Under the pieces are notes generated by a model. That model saw nothing but the letters and a program-made list of their open reading frames with translations, was not told the origin of the DNA and ran no database searches. Made by a program: the position numbers and the translations under genes. A DNA stretch of 64,000 nt, from contig CAZMSO010000002.1 in assembly GCA_964568975.1 (NCBI GenBank), positions 62,001-126,000 on the forward strand, written 5' to 3'. This document shows positions 25,178-33,051 of the stretch, piece by piece; positions within the stretch are counted from its first letter, which is position 1, and each line of letters starts with the position of its first letter. The DNA comes from CAZADA01 sp964568975. Lineage in GTDB: Bacteria > Pseudomonadota > Alphaproteobacteria > Caulobacterales > Maricaulaceae.

Positions 25178-27751
25178 ATGAGCGAAACGAAAGATACTGA
25201 GCGTCCCGGCGCTGGCGGCCGACAGTCGCTGACCCTCAACCGCAATCAAGGCGCTGGCACTGTGCGCCAAAGCTTCGCGCGTGGCCGCGAGAAGCAAGTT
25301 GTGGTGGAGAAGAAGCGCCGGCGTGTGATCACGCCCAAGGACAAGGCCGGCGGCCAGGACCTCACGGCTGCGCAAAAAGCCGCCAAGCAGCTCGGTCTGT
25401 CGGAGGAAGAAGTCAAGCGCCGCCAAGCGGCCATCGCCGCCGCGCGCGCCCAATCGGCGGAACGCGAAGCGCTTAAGAAAAAAGAACAAGCGGCCCGCGA
25501 GCAGCGCGAGGAGGAAGATCGCCGCCGCCTCGACGAAGAGCGGCGCAAAGCGGAGGAAGAGGCTCAGCGCAAAGCTGACGAAGAGGCCCAGCGCAAAGCC
25601 GACGAGGAGGCCGCCCGCCAAGCCGCGGAGCAGCAAGCCGCCCGCGCGCCCGCGAAAGCTGACGCCGCGGCTCCGGCGCGCCGGACGGACAAAGCCGGCG
25701 ATCGCAACGCCCCGGCCCGCCGCGACGCCCCAGCCGCTGCGCCTGAAGAATTCAACCCGCTGGCGGAAATGGGCGGGCGCGTCAAAAAAGCCAAGCAACA
25801 GCCCGCCACCCCGGCGAAGCCGACATCGCGTCAGCGCGGCGAGCCGGAGCGGCGTCGCCACAAGCTGACCATTTCGTCGGCGCTCGGCGAGGGCGATGGG
25901 GAGCGCCAGCGCTCGTTGGCGTCCGTGCGCAGGGCGCGTGAGCGTGAGCGCCAGCGTCGCCAGCAAGGCGGCCAAGAGCGCGAAAAGGTTATGCGCGAAG
26001 TCGTGATCCCGGAAGCGATCACGGTCCAAGATCTCGCCAACCGCATGACTGAGCGCGTGGCGGATGTCGTCAAATTCTTGATGAAGCAAGGCCAAATGGC
26101 CCGCGCGAATGACGTGCTGGACGCTGACACCGCCGAGCTGATTGTTGAAGAGTTCGGCCACTCCGTGAAGCGTGTGTCGGAGTCCGACGTTGAGGAAGGC
26201 TTCATCGCGGAGGAGGATCCCGACGAAGCCACGACCGGCCGCCCGCCGGTGGTGACGATTATGGGCCATGTCGACCACGGCAAGACGTCCCTGCTTGACG
26301 CCCTGCGTTCAACGGACGTGGTGTCGGGCGAGGCTGGCGGCATCACCCAGCACATCGGCGCTTATCAAGTGCGGCTGAAGTCCGGTGATCGCATCAGCTT
26401 TCTGGACACGCCGGGCCACGCCGCCTTCTCGGCCATGCGCGCGCGCGGCGCTTCGGTGACGGACATCGTCATTCTCGTCGTCGCCGCCGATGACGGCGTC
26501 ATGCCCCAAACGGTGGAGGCGATCAGCCACGCCAAAGCCGCGGGCGTGCCGATCATTGTGGCGGTCAACAAAATCGATAAGCCGGGCGCGAACCCGAACA
26601 AGGTGCTCCAAGAGCTGCTTCAGCATGAAATCGTCGTGGAAAGCATGGGCGGCGACGTGCAAGCGGTGGAGGTGTCGGCTCTTGAGAAAACCGGCCTTGA
26701 TGAGCTGACGGAGGCGATCAGCCTCCAGGCCGAGGTGCTGGAGCTTAAGGCCAATCCAGGCCGCGACGCCGACGGCGTCGTCGTGGAGTCCCAGCTCGAC
26801 AAAGGCCGCGGCCCTGTCGCCACAGTCCTGGTGAAGCGCGGCACGCTGAAGCGCGGCGACATTGTCGTGGCCGGCGTGGGCTGGGGCAAGGTGCGCGCGC
26901 TGCTCAACGAACGCGGCCAAAAGCTCGACGAGGCCGGACCCTCCACGCCGGTGGAGATCCTGGGGCTGTCGGAGCCGCCGGATCCGGGCGAAGCCTTTGC
27001 GGTCGTCGACAGCGAGGCGCGCGCGCGAGAGCTGACGGAGTATCGGCAGCGCAAGCAGCGCGACAAAGGCTCTGTCGCGCCGACAGCGACGGCGTCCCTT
27101 GAACAAATGATGGCGAAGCTTAAGGACAAAGAAGTCCAAGAGCTGGCGGTCGTGGTGAAGGCGGATGTCCAAGGTTCCGCGGAAGCGATTACGCAGTCGC
27201 TAGAGAAAGTCGGCAATGATGAAGTCCGCGCGCGGGTGATCCACCAGGCTGTGGGCGGGATCAATGAATCCGACGTGTTGCTGGCGCAATCCACGGGCTC
27301 GCCGATCATTGCGTTCAACGTACGCGCCAACAAACAAGCCCGCGACCTCGCTGAGAAAGAGGGTGTGGAGATCCGCTATTACTCGATCATTTATGACTTG
27401 ATCGATGATATGCGCACCTCTCTTGAAGGCATGCTTGCGCCGGAGAAACGCGAGACCTTCCTTGGTTATGCCTCGATCCTGCAAGTCTTCCACATTTCCA
27501 AAGTGGGTAAGGTTGCTGGCTGTCGCATCACTGAGGGCGTGGTCAAGCGCGGCTGCGGCGTGCGCTTGCTGCGCGATGATGTGGTGATCCACGAGGGCAA
27601 GCTGTCGACGCTCAAACGCTTTAAGGATGAAGTGCCGGAAGTCACCGCCGGCATGGAATGCGGCATGGCGTTTGAGAAGTACCAGGATCTCCAAGAAGGC
27701 GACCAGATCGAGTGCTTCGACGTCCACGAGGTCGAACGGAAGCTGGCTTAG
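25178..27751 (+). CDS. infB: Translation initiation factor IF-2
   Basis: 857 aa GTPase that places initiator tRNA on the 30S subunit. A long charged N-terminal region (about 80-165) is built of RKADEEAQ-type repeats and is probably coiled-coil. IF2_N follows near 275-330, then the G domain with GHVDHGKTS, DTPGHAAF and NKIDKPGANPNK, and domains II-IV through IECFDVHEVERKLA. ATG at 25178. The usual rbfA does not follow; it lies alone at 37881. Confidence 0.96.
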   Translation: MSETKDTERPGAGGRQSLTLNRNQGAGTVRQSFARGREKQVVVEKKRRRVITPKDKAGGQDLTAAQKAAKQLGLSEEEVKRRQAAIAAARAQSAEREALKKKEQAAREQREEEDRRRLDEERRKAEEEAQRKADEEAQRKADEEAARQAAEQQAARAPAKADAAAPARRTDKAGDRNAPARRDAPAAAPEEFNPLAEMGGRVKKAKQQPATPAKPTSRQRGEPERRRHKLTISSALGEGDGERQRSLASVRRARERERQRRQQGGQEREKVMREVVIPEAITVQDLANRMTERVADVVKFLMKQGQMARANDVLDADTAELIVEEFGHSVKRVSESDVEEGFIAEEDPDEATTGRPPVVTIMGHVDHGKTSLLDALRSTDVVSGEAGGITQHIGAYQVRLKSGDRISFLDTPGHAAFSAMRARGASVTDIVILVVAADDGVMPQTVEAISHAKAAGVPIIVAVNKIDKPGANPNKVLQELLQHEIVVESMGGDVQAVEVSALEKTGLDELTEAISLQAEVLELKANPGRDADGVVVESQLDKGRGPVATVLVKRGTLKRGDIVVAGVGWGKVRALLNERGQKLDEAGPSTPVEILGLSEPPDPGEAFAVVDSEARARELTEYRQRKQRDKGSVAPTATASLEQMMAKLKDKEVQELAVVVKADVQGSAEAITQSLEKVGNDEVRARVIHQAVGGINESDVLLAQSTGSPIIAFNVRANKQARDLAEKEGVEIRYYSIIYDLIDDMRTSLEGMLAPEKRETFLGYASILQVFHISKVGKVAGCRITEGVVKRGCGVRLLRDDVVIHEGKLSTLKRFKDEVPEVTAGMECGMAFEKYQDLQEGDQIECFDVHEVERKLA

Positions 27752-27766
27752 CGGGAGCTGTGGCCA

Positions 27767-28330
27767 GTGTGGACGCGATCAGCGCACCACGGATGGGCGG
27801 CGGGGTTCGCGGTTCTTCTGGGGGCGCTGGCCGCGGCGCCCGGCGCTCACGCCGAGAACACGCATTTAGTCTCGTTTGACGCCGCTTCCGGGGCGGCGCG
27901 CTGCGTGGTTGTGGCTCAGCGTTTTGAAGAGTTCCTGATGGGACTCCGGTGGAAGCGGCGGGTTCTGCTGATTTTTCCCGGCGACGATGACAATCCGTAT
28001 GTCACAAGCAATCCGGGCGCTGAGGACCGTCGGTTGACGGACTTCGCGCTGACGGGCGACGGCGGTTGGCTCGTCGGCGCGGACTGGACGGCCGCGTCCG
28101 GGGTCGAGGCGCGCGACGCCGATGACCCAGAGCCGTGCGGCGACCGGGGCGCGTGGAGCCGCTATCACGGCCGCTATCGGGTGCCGCCGGGGTCCTACGC
28201 CGCGATTCTTATTGGCTTGGATGGCGGGGAGAAAACGCGGTGGGAGACGATGCCGCGGCTCGATGAGATCTTCGCCGTCATTGACGCCATGCCCATGCGC
28301 CGCCGCGAGCTTGAGGCGCGCGGCGAGTAG
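27767..28330 (+). CDS. DUF4174 domain exported protein
   Basis: 187 aa. Signal peptide (about 1-28, ending APGAHA), then a thioredoxin-fold-like DUF4174 domain recognised by RVLLIFPGDDDNP, IGLDGGEKTRWE and the C-terminal AVIDAMPMRRRELEARG. Family function is unknown; no CxxC is present. GTG at 27767, 15 bases past infB, so it may ride on the infB transcript. It occupies the place where rbfA is usually found. Confidence 0.8.
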   Translation: MWTRSAHHGWAAGFAVLLGALAAAPGAHAENTHLVSFDAASGAARCVVVAQRFEEFLMGLRWKRRVLLIFPGDDDNPYVTSNPGAEDRRLTDFALTGDGGWLVGADWTAASGVEARDADDPEPCGDRGAWSRYHGRYRVPPGSYAAILIGLDGGEKTRWETMPRLDEIFAVIDAMPMRRRELEARGE

Positions 28331-28406
28331 GCGCGGGCAAGCCCAGTCTTGCGAGGTTGGCCGGCGTGGCTCACTCTCCAGGCGATCAAGGCACTCGGGG
28401 GCGATC

Positions 28407-29162
28407 ATGACTCACTTACACACGCGACGCGGCGTCTTTGTCGGCGCGCTGGCGGCCAGCGGCGCAGGGCTGGCGGCGTGCACGACCGCCGAGCAAGAAG
28501 CGCTCCTGCGCAGCCTGACCGAGATCGCGCAATCCGGCGACGCCGCGGGCCTCACAGAGGGCGATGCGGCCCAAGGCGTCCGCGCCGCGCTTACCCAAGG
28601 CGTCAGCGCGGCGGTGGCGCACGTCAGCGCCGCCGGCGGCTATCTCGATGATCCTCAGATCCACATCCCCCTGCCCGGGGTGCTCGGACGCGCGCAAGCG
28701 ACGCTGGCCCCGGTCGGGTTCTCCGGCATGTTCGATGATCTTGAGGTGCAATTGAACCGCGCCGCCGAGGAGGCCGCCCCGGAAGCGCGGGCGATTTTCG
28801 TCGACGCCATCACGGCGCTCACCATCCAAGACGCCCTCGACATTGTCCGCGGGCCCGACACCGCCGCCACGGACTACTTGCAAGCGCGCACGACGCCCGC
28901 GCTGACGCGCCTCTTTACGCCGCCCATGGAGCAGGCTTTCGCCGCGACGGGGGTGACGCGCACACTCGCCGCCATTGACGCACGCCTGGCGGCGGTTCCG
29001 CTCGCGCCGCGGCTGAGCGACACCACGGAGAACGCGGTCGTCGCGCACGCCGTGGACAAGGGGCTCGACGGCCTGTTCTACTATGTCGGTCAAGAGGAAG
29101 CGGCCATCCGCGCCAATCCCGCCAAGCGCACGAGCGAGATTTTGCGCCGCGTCTTCGGCTGA
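28407..29162 (+). CDS. DUF4197 lipoprotein
   Basis: 251 aa. Twin-Arg-like start (RRGVFVGALAASGAGLAAC) with a lipobox LAAC, so probably a lipoprotein or Tat substrate. The mature part matches DUF4197 (GVRAALTQGVSAAV, IHIPLPGVLGRAQATL, FVDAITALTIQDALDIVRG, ATDYLQARTTPAL). Function unknown; the family is common in proteobacteria. ATG at 28407 after GGGGG; an upstream in-frame extension lacks a signal and is rejected. Confidence 0.83.
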   Translation: MTHLHTRRGVFVGALAASGAGLAACTTAEQEALLRSLTEIAQSGDAAGLTEGDAAQGVRAALTQGVSAAVAHVSAAGGYLDDPQIHIPLPGVLGRAQATLAPVGFSGMFDDLEVQLNRAAEEAAPEARAIFVDAITALTIQDALDIVRGPDTAATDYLQARTTPALTRLFTPPMEQAFAATGVTRTLAAIDARLAAVPLAPRLSDTTENAVVAHAVDKGLDGLFYYVGQEEAAIRANPAKRTSEILRRVFG

Positions 29163-29192
29163 CCATAGGGCGCGGCTCTGCGCGCTCACGCG

Positions 29193-29370
29193 CTCCGGCC
29201 GGGGCGCGGCCTTGATCAGACACAGCGCCCTTTATGGTAAGACGCCGCGTCCCGGAAAGCCCGCAAGGCTTATCCGCGACCCTTGCAGCGGTCGCCACCG
29301 CCTCATGGACCCCGGCTTGTCGCTCCGTTCCGGCCGGGGCGCGGCCGTCCTCAGAAGCCGGGGCGCGGCC
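29193..29370. repeat. Three GC-rich direct repeats
   Basis: CCGGCCGGGGCGCGGCC occurs near 29195-29211 and again near 29329-29345; a shorter form (GCCGGGGCGCGGCC) follows at 29357-29370. They lie in the region between the DUF4197 stop and the desaturase stop (29163-29400), which holds nothing else that I can see. They could form stem-loops that end the two convergent transcripts. Confidence 0.5.
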
Positions 29371-29400
29371 CGCCCGCCAGACGGGCTCTCCGCGACGCCC

Positions 29401-30348
29401 TTAACCCTTCGCGCCCGCGCTGAGGAATTGCGGCGCGATCTTCAAATCGCTGGCGAGTTTGAGCTTTTCCAAAATCAACAGCGCGGTGCCGTTGTAATCG
29501 ACCAGCCGGTTGATCAGTCCCCGGCGCGGCAAATGCAACGCGCTGTCGGGTTGGTCGTGGTGGTGATCGTGGATCGCTTCCCCGCCCGTGAGGATCGCTA
29601 ACGTCCAATCGAGCCAGGCCGGCGTCTCCAAATGACCGAACACATTCACGCCCAGCGTGGTGGCGTGGAACTGCACGCCCCGGGCCGTGACCGCTGTGGC
29701 GTGCAACAAAAACGCAAAGACGAGAGAGCCGCCCGCGGCCCACACCACGGCGTACATCACCAGCGGCGTAATCAAATGCACCAGGGCCGACATCAGCGTG
29801 TAATGACGGTCAACCACGCGGATGGCCGGGGTGTCGCGCAACCACATCGCGAGGGGCCGCGTGAGGTCGTTTTGATCACGCCACAGCAGCCAGCCGATCC
29901 ACGCCCAGAACTTGCCTTCCGCGGGATTGTGCGGATCGCCGGGCTTGTCCGACAGGCGATGGTGTTGGGAGTGGTAATTCACCCAGTCCTTAAACGTGCC
30001 TTGCATGGCGATGACGCAATTGAGCGCCGTCATGATCTGAGCTGGCGGGCGCAGCCGGCCGGCTTTGTGTTGCCACACGCGGTGAAGAAGGCCGATGCCG
30101 ACATTGCAAACGATGAGGCTCGCCGCGAACACCACGAGCGTCGCGAGGGCGTGGCCCCAATTCAACGCTTCCCCGGGGATGAGGAGGGACAAGGTGATGG
30201 CCGCGATCATCCCCAAGACGCCGAGCGCGGGATAAATGATGGCGGAGAACACGCTGGGCCAATCGAGGTTCGCCCAGCCTTTCGCGATGGCTTGTGAGCG
30301 AGGCGTAGGCGTGCGCGCGGTCGTGTCGAGAGACGCGGTGTACGGCAT
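29401..30348 (-). CDS. Membrane fatty acid desaturase (acyl-CoA desaturase type)
   Basis: 315 aa integral membrane di-iron enzyme introducing a double bond into acyl chains. Three His boxes are visible: HRVWQH, HSQHH and IHDHHH, with four or more hydrophobic segments between them. KPGDPHNPAEGKFWAWIGWL after the second box is typical of delta-9-type desaturases. ATG at 30348, reading away from fabI. With fabA/fabB present for the anaerobic route, it gives a second, oxygen-dependent way to unsaturated lipids. Confidence 0.88.
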   Translation of the reverse strand: MPYTASLDTTARTPTPRSQAIAKGWANLDWPSVFSAIIYPALGVLGMIAAITLSLLIPGEALNWGHALATLVVFAASLIVCNVGIGLLHRVWQHKAGRLRPPAQIMTALNCVIAMQGTFKDWVNYHSQHHRLSDKPGDPHNPAEGKFWAWIGWLLWRDQNDLTRPLAMWLRDTPAIRVVDRHYTLMSALVHLITPLVMYAVVWAAGGSLVFAFLLHATAVTARGVQFHATTLGVNVFGHLETPAWLDWTLAILTGGEAIHDHHHDQPDSALHLPRRGLINRLVDYNGTALLILEKLKLASDLKIAPQFLSAGAKG

Positions 30349-30701
30349 GACAGTCCTTTAGCTTACCCATCGGTGCGGCGTGGCGCGAGCGCGCTCATCC
30401 TGCACGGCGCGGGTTACAGTTCCACACATGTGGTCGGCGAGCGTTTGAGCCAAACGCGGCGCTGATCCTCCCTGATGTGACGCGGAGGATGTGCGGGATC
30501 TGACGTCGGTTCAACCATCTTCGGCGCGCGGCGGGCGCTGCGGCGACGTCGCTGGCGACCAAACAGTCGACGCGGGCGCGCAAAGCCGGTATCCAAGCGG
30601 GCTCGGCAACCCATTCACGTATCGGTGCGCGGCCCGTGATCCTGCGACGTGTTCTTCGTCTGGGCCCCGCCCGCGCCGGCCAAACCGGAGCGACCGCCGC
30701 T
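30349..30701. other. Intergenic region between desaturase and fabI
   Basis: 353 bases separating divergent genes. It must hold both promoters, but I see no clear -35/-10 pair, operator or stable hairpin. Short frames in it have no recognisable product. Confidence 0.5.
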
Positions 30702-31535
30702 ATGAGCGACACACTCGAGACCGCCGCTGAGACACTGCCTGCGGGCGAGCTGATGCGCGGCAAACGCGTGCTCGTGATGGGCGTGGCCAATAAAAACTCC
30801 ATCGCGTGGGGCATTGCGCGGCAATTAGCCGCTCAGGGCGCGGAGCTCGCATTCACTTATCAGGGCGAGGCGTTGGAAAAGCGTGTCGCGCCGCTGGCGG
30901 AGGAGGTGAACGCGCTGATGTTCGCCGCCGACGTGACGGATGACATCAGCATGGACACCGCCTTTGGCGCGATTCGCGAGCGCTGGGGCCGGCTCGACGG
31001 CCTCGTCCACGCGATCGCCTTTTCTGATAAGGAGGAGCTGAAGGGCTCGTTTGTCGACAACACGACGCGGGCGAATTTCTTGCGCACGATGGATGTGTCG
31101 GCGTTTTCCTTCGTCGACGCCGCGCGCCGGGCGGCCGCGCTTATGCCCCCGCGCGAGCAGGGCGGCGGCGCGATGATCACGATGACTTATCTCGGCTCTG
31201 AGCGGGTTTTGCCGTCTTACAACGTCATGGGCGTGGCGAAGGCGGCGCTTGAGGCCTCGACCCGTTATATCGCCCGGGATTTGGGGCCAAAGGGCATCCG
31301 TGTGAACGCGATCTCCGCCGGGCCGATGCGCACGCTGGCGATGGCCGGCATCGCCGGCGGCAAGCAGCTCATGAGCACGGGGCGCGAATGGTCCATGCTC
31401 AAAGAAGACACGCGTATGGAAGGCGTGGCGGGCGCGGCGCTGTATCTCCTGTCGTCGCTGGGGGCGAGCTGCACGGGCGAAGTGCTCCACGTCGACGCGG
31501 GCTTCCACGCCGTCGCCGTCCCTGAAGGCGGGTGA
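30702..31535 (+). CDS. fabI: Enoyl-[acyl-carrier-protein] reductase (NADH), FabI
   Basis: 277 aa. Final reduction step of fatty acid elongation. Seen: KRVLVMGVANKNSIAWGIA (the FabI cofactor site), the catalytic YNVMGVAK (Tyr-x6-Lys), DLGPKGIRVNAISAGPMRT and the end DAGFHAV. ATG at 30702 is chosen; the 22 codons before it are unconserved. FabI-type enzymes are the target of triclosan. Usually linked to fabB-fabA in this class; here they are 8 kb apart. Confidence 0.94.
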   Translation: MSDTLETAAETLPAGELMRGKRVLVMGVANKNSIAWGIARQLAAQGAELAFTYQGEALEKRVAPLAEEVNALMFAADVTDDISMDTAFGAIRERWGRLDGLVHAIAFSDKEELKGSFVDNTTRANFLRTMDVSAFSFVDAARRAAALMPPREQGGGAMITMTYLGSERVLPSYNVMGVAKAALEASTRYIARDLGPKGIRVNAISAGPMRTLAMAGIAGGKQLMSTGREWSMLKEDTRMEGVAGAALYLLSSLGASCTGEVLHVDAGFHAVAVPEGG

Positions 31536-31549
31536 GGGAGAGCAGGCGG

Positions 31550-32374
31550 CTACCCCAGAACCGGGAACCACATGCCGAGCGCCGCGAGGGTGACGCCGAC
31601 GACGGTCAGGCCGGCGGCGATCCACAAAAACCCGGTCATGGCGTAGCGGCCAATGGCGCCCCCGCCGACTTTCAGGCGGTGGTAGGCCTCATAAACCGCG
31701 AGAGGGAGAAATTGGCCGGCTGACATTGCGTCGATGAACCAGCCCGTGCCGTCGGACGTGTCGATGCCGACGCCGCCCGTCAACACATACCAAATCATAG
31801 TCATCACGCGGAAGAACCACACCGAGCTCGCCGCTAAGAACAACCGCGTCGCCCAGCGCATGTGGGTGTCGATGTCGCGCCGCAGAGCGTGACGCACCGC
31901 GTAGACGGTGAACCAAACAATCAGCGCGGCTTGCACGATGAAGCCGAGCCGCAAGGGCCATGCGCCGATCTCGCGCACGACCAGCATGTAGCCGCCGGAC
32001 GCAACGGCGATGAGCACCGCGACCACAAACGCTCGGCCCGTCCAGCGGTGAAAAGCCGGATAGCGACGCCGAACCGCGGGGACGAGCTGAAGCGGGCCGC
32101 CCACATGCACCACGACGGCGAGGCCGAGATGCGCCGCCACCGCCGCATTGCCGAGGGTGCGCGCGGGAACCCACGCTTGGGAGAGGTGGTCGTTCCAGCC
32201 GCTGACGTCGCCCATTATCAGCGGCGCGCCATAGGCGTAGACAATGTAGGCTACGAAAATGAATTGACCGAGGATGACCGGGACATACCAGGCCGCGGCC
32301 GCCAGGCTCATGGCGCCGAGGCCGCGTTCGCGGCGTTCAGAGTGCGCGGCGTCGAAGGCGGCGGCTGTGGTCAT
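31550..32374 (-). CDS. DUF2306 membrane protein
   Basis: 274 aa with about eight membrane helices. Family marks include AAHLGLAVVVHVGGPLQLVP, YPAFHRWTGRAFVVA and MRWATRLFLA, with conserved His that may bind haem (His in FHRWTGR and in the preceding helix). Function unknown; haem-binding is my inference from His placement. The ATG at 32374 sits only 10 bases from a perfect palindrome, suggesting tight repression. Confidence 0.8.
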   Translation of the reverse strand: MTTAAAFDAAHSERRERGLGAMSLAAAAWYVPVILGQFIFVAYIVYAYGAPLIMGDVSGWNDHLSQAWVPARTLGNAAVAAHLGLAVVVHVGGPLQLVPAVRRRYPAFHRWTGRAFVVAVLIAVASGGYMLVVREIGAWPLRLGFIVQAALIVWFTVYAVRHALRRDIDTHMRWATRLFLAASSVWFFRVMTMIWYVLTGGVGIDTSDGTGWFIDAMSAGQFLPLAVYEAYHRLKVGGGAIGRYAMTGFLWIAAGLTVVGVTLAALGMWFPVLG

Positions 32375-32383
32375 GGCGCTGCT

Positions 32384-32404
32384 CCATATCGATAGTCGAT
32401 ATGG
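32384..32404. promoter_or_regulatory. Perfect 9+3+9 palindrome upstream of the DUF2306 gene
   Basis: CCATATCGA, then TAG, then TCGATATGG. It lies between the DUF2306 start and the tail of the next minus-strand gene, overlapping the ribosome-binding or promoter region. The ATATCGA arms are of the kind bound by PadR- or ArsR-type dimers, but no regulator gene is adjacent. Confidence 0.65.
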
Positions 32405-32496
32405 ATGTGGTCACGTAACGGCGTGCGTGTAAATAGTCTTAGCGCGTCGTCCATGACCTCCGCCGGCGACGCGGCCCTGTGCGCGCCGCAGGAGTC

Positions 32497-32958
32497 TCAG
32501 CCTGGCTTCGCCACCATCAGCCAGGTCGCGGCGACTAAAGGCGCCGTGCTGATGAGGCCCCACGCCAGCCAGCGTCGCGACAGCGCGCGATACTCCGCGC
32601 CCACGCCCTCTGCGGCGAATGATTGCGCTAAGCGCGCTTGCTTGATTTGGATCGGCACGAGCACGAGGAGCCAGATCATGCCCGCGATGACGAAGAGGAT
32701 TTGGCTCCACAACAGCCACCCCTCGCTGAGCCGGTAGCCGGCGGACACGGCCATGAAATAGCCGCCGCCCATAATCAACACCACGCCCCAAAACGTCATG
32801 GACCAGTCTGTATACGTGACCAGCTTTTGGGCAAAGCTGAGCACGTCGGCGCGCCCATCGCGATCGGCGAAGAACTTCCAAATCGCGGTGACCGTGATGT
32901 TGCCCATCAGCATCGCCACGCCGGTGATGTGCAGAAACTTCGCCAGATCGTAGAGCAT
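32497..32958 (-). CDS. DUF2269 family membrane protein
   Basis: 153 aa, four membrane helices. Begins MLYDLAKFLHITGVAMLMGN, with a conserved His in the first helix; GWLLWSQILFVIAGMIW and WGLISTAPLVAATWLM are later helices. Function unknown. The ATG at 32958 is preferred to a TTG further out because the family begins at this hydrophobic segment. It is followed at 90 bases by the palindrome of the DUF2306 gene, so the two may be a unit with a shared control site. Confidence 0.78.
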   Translation of the reverse strand: MLYDLAKFLHITGVAMLMGNITVTAIWKFFADRDGRADVLSFAQKLVTYTDWSMTFWGVVLIMGGGYFMAVSAGYRLSEGWLLWSQILFVIAGMIWLLVLVPIQIKQARLAQSFAAEGVGAEYRALSRRWLAWGLISTAPLVAATWLMVAKPG

Positions 32959-33051
32959 CAAGCCGCTCTCGGGTCGCACCGCGGCGGGCACGCTCTGGGG
33001 AACCCGCCGAAGAGGCGCGGCGCCCCAGAGCGCCCGTCGTCAGGCGCCGGC

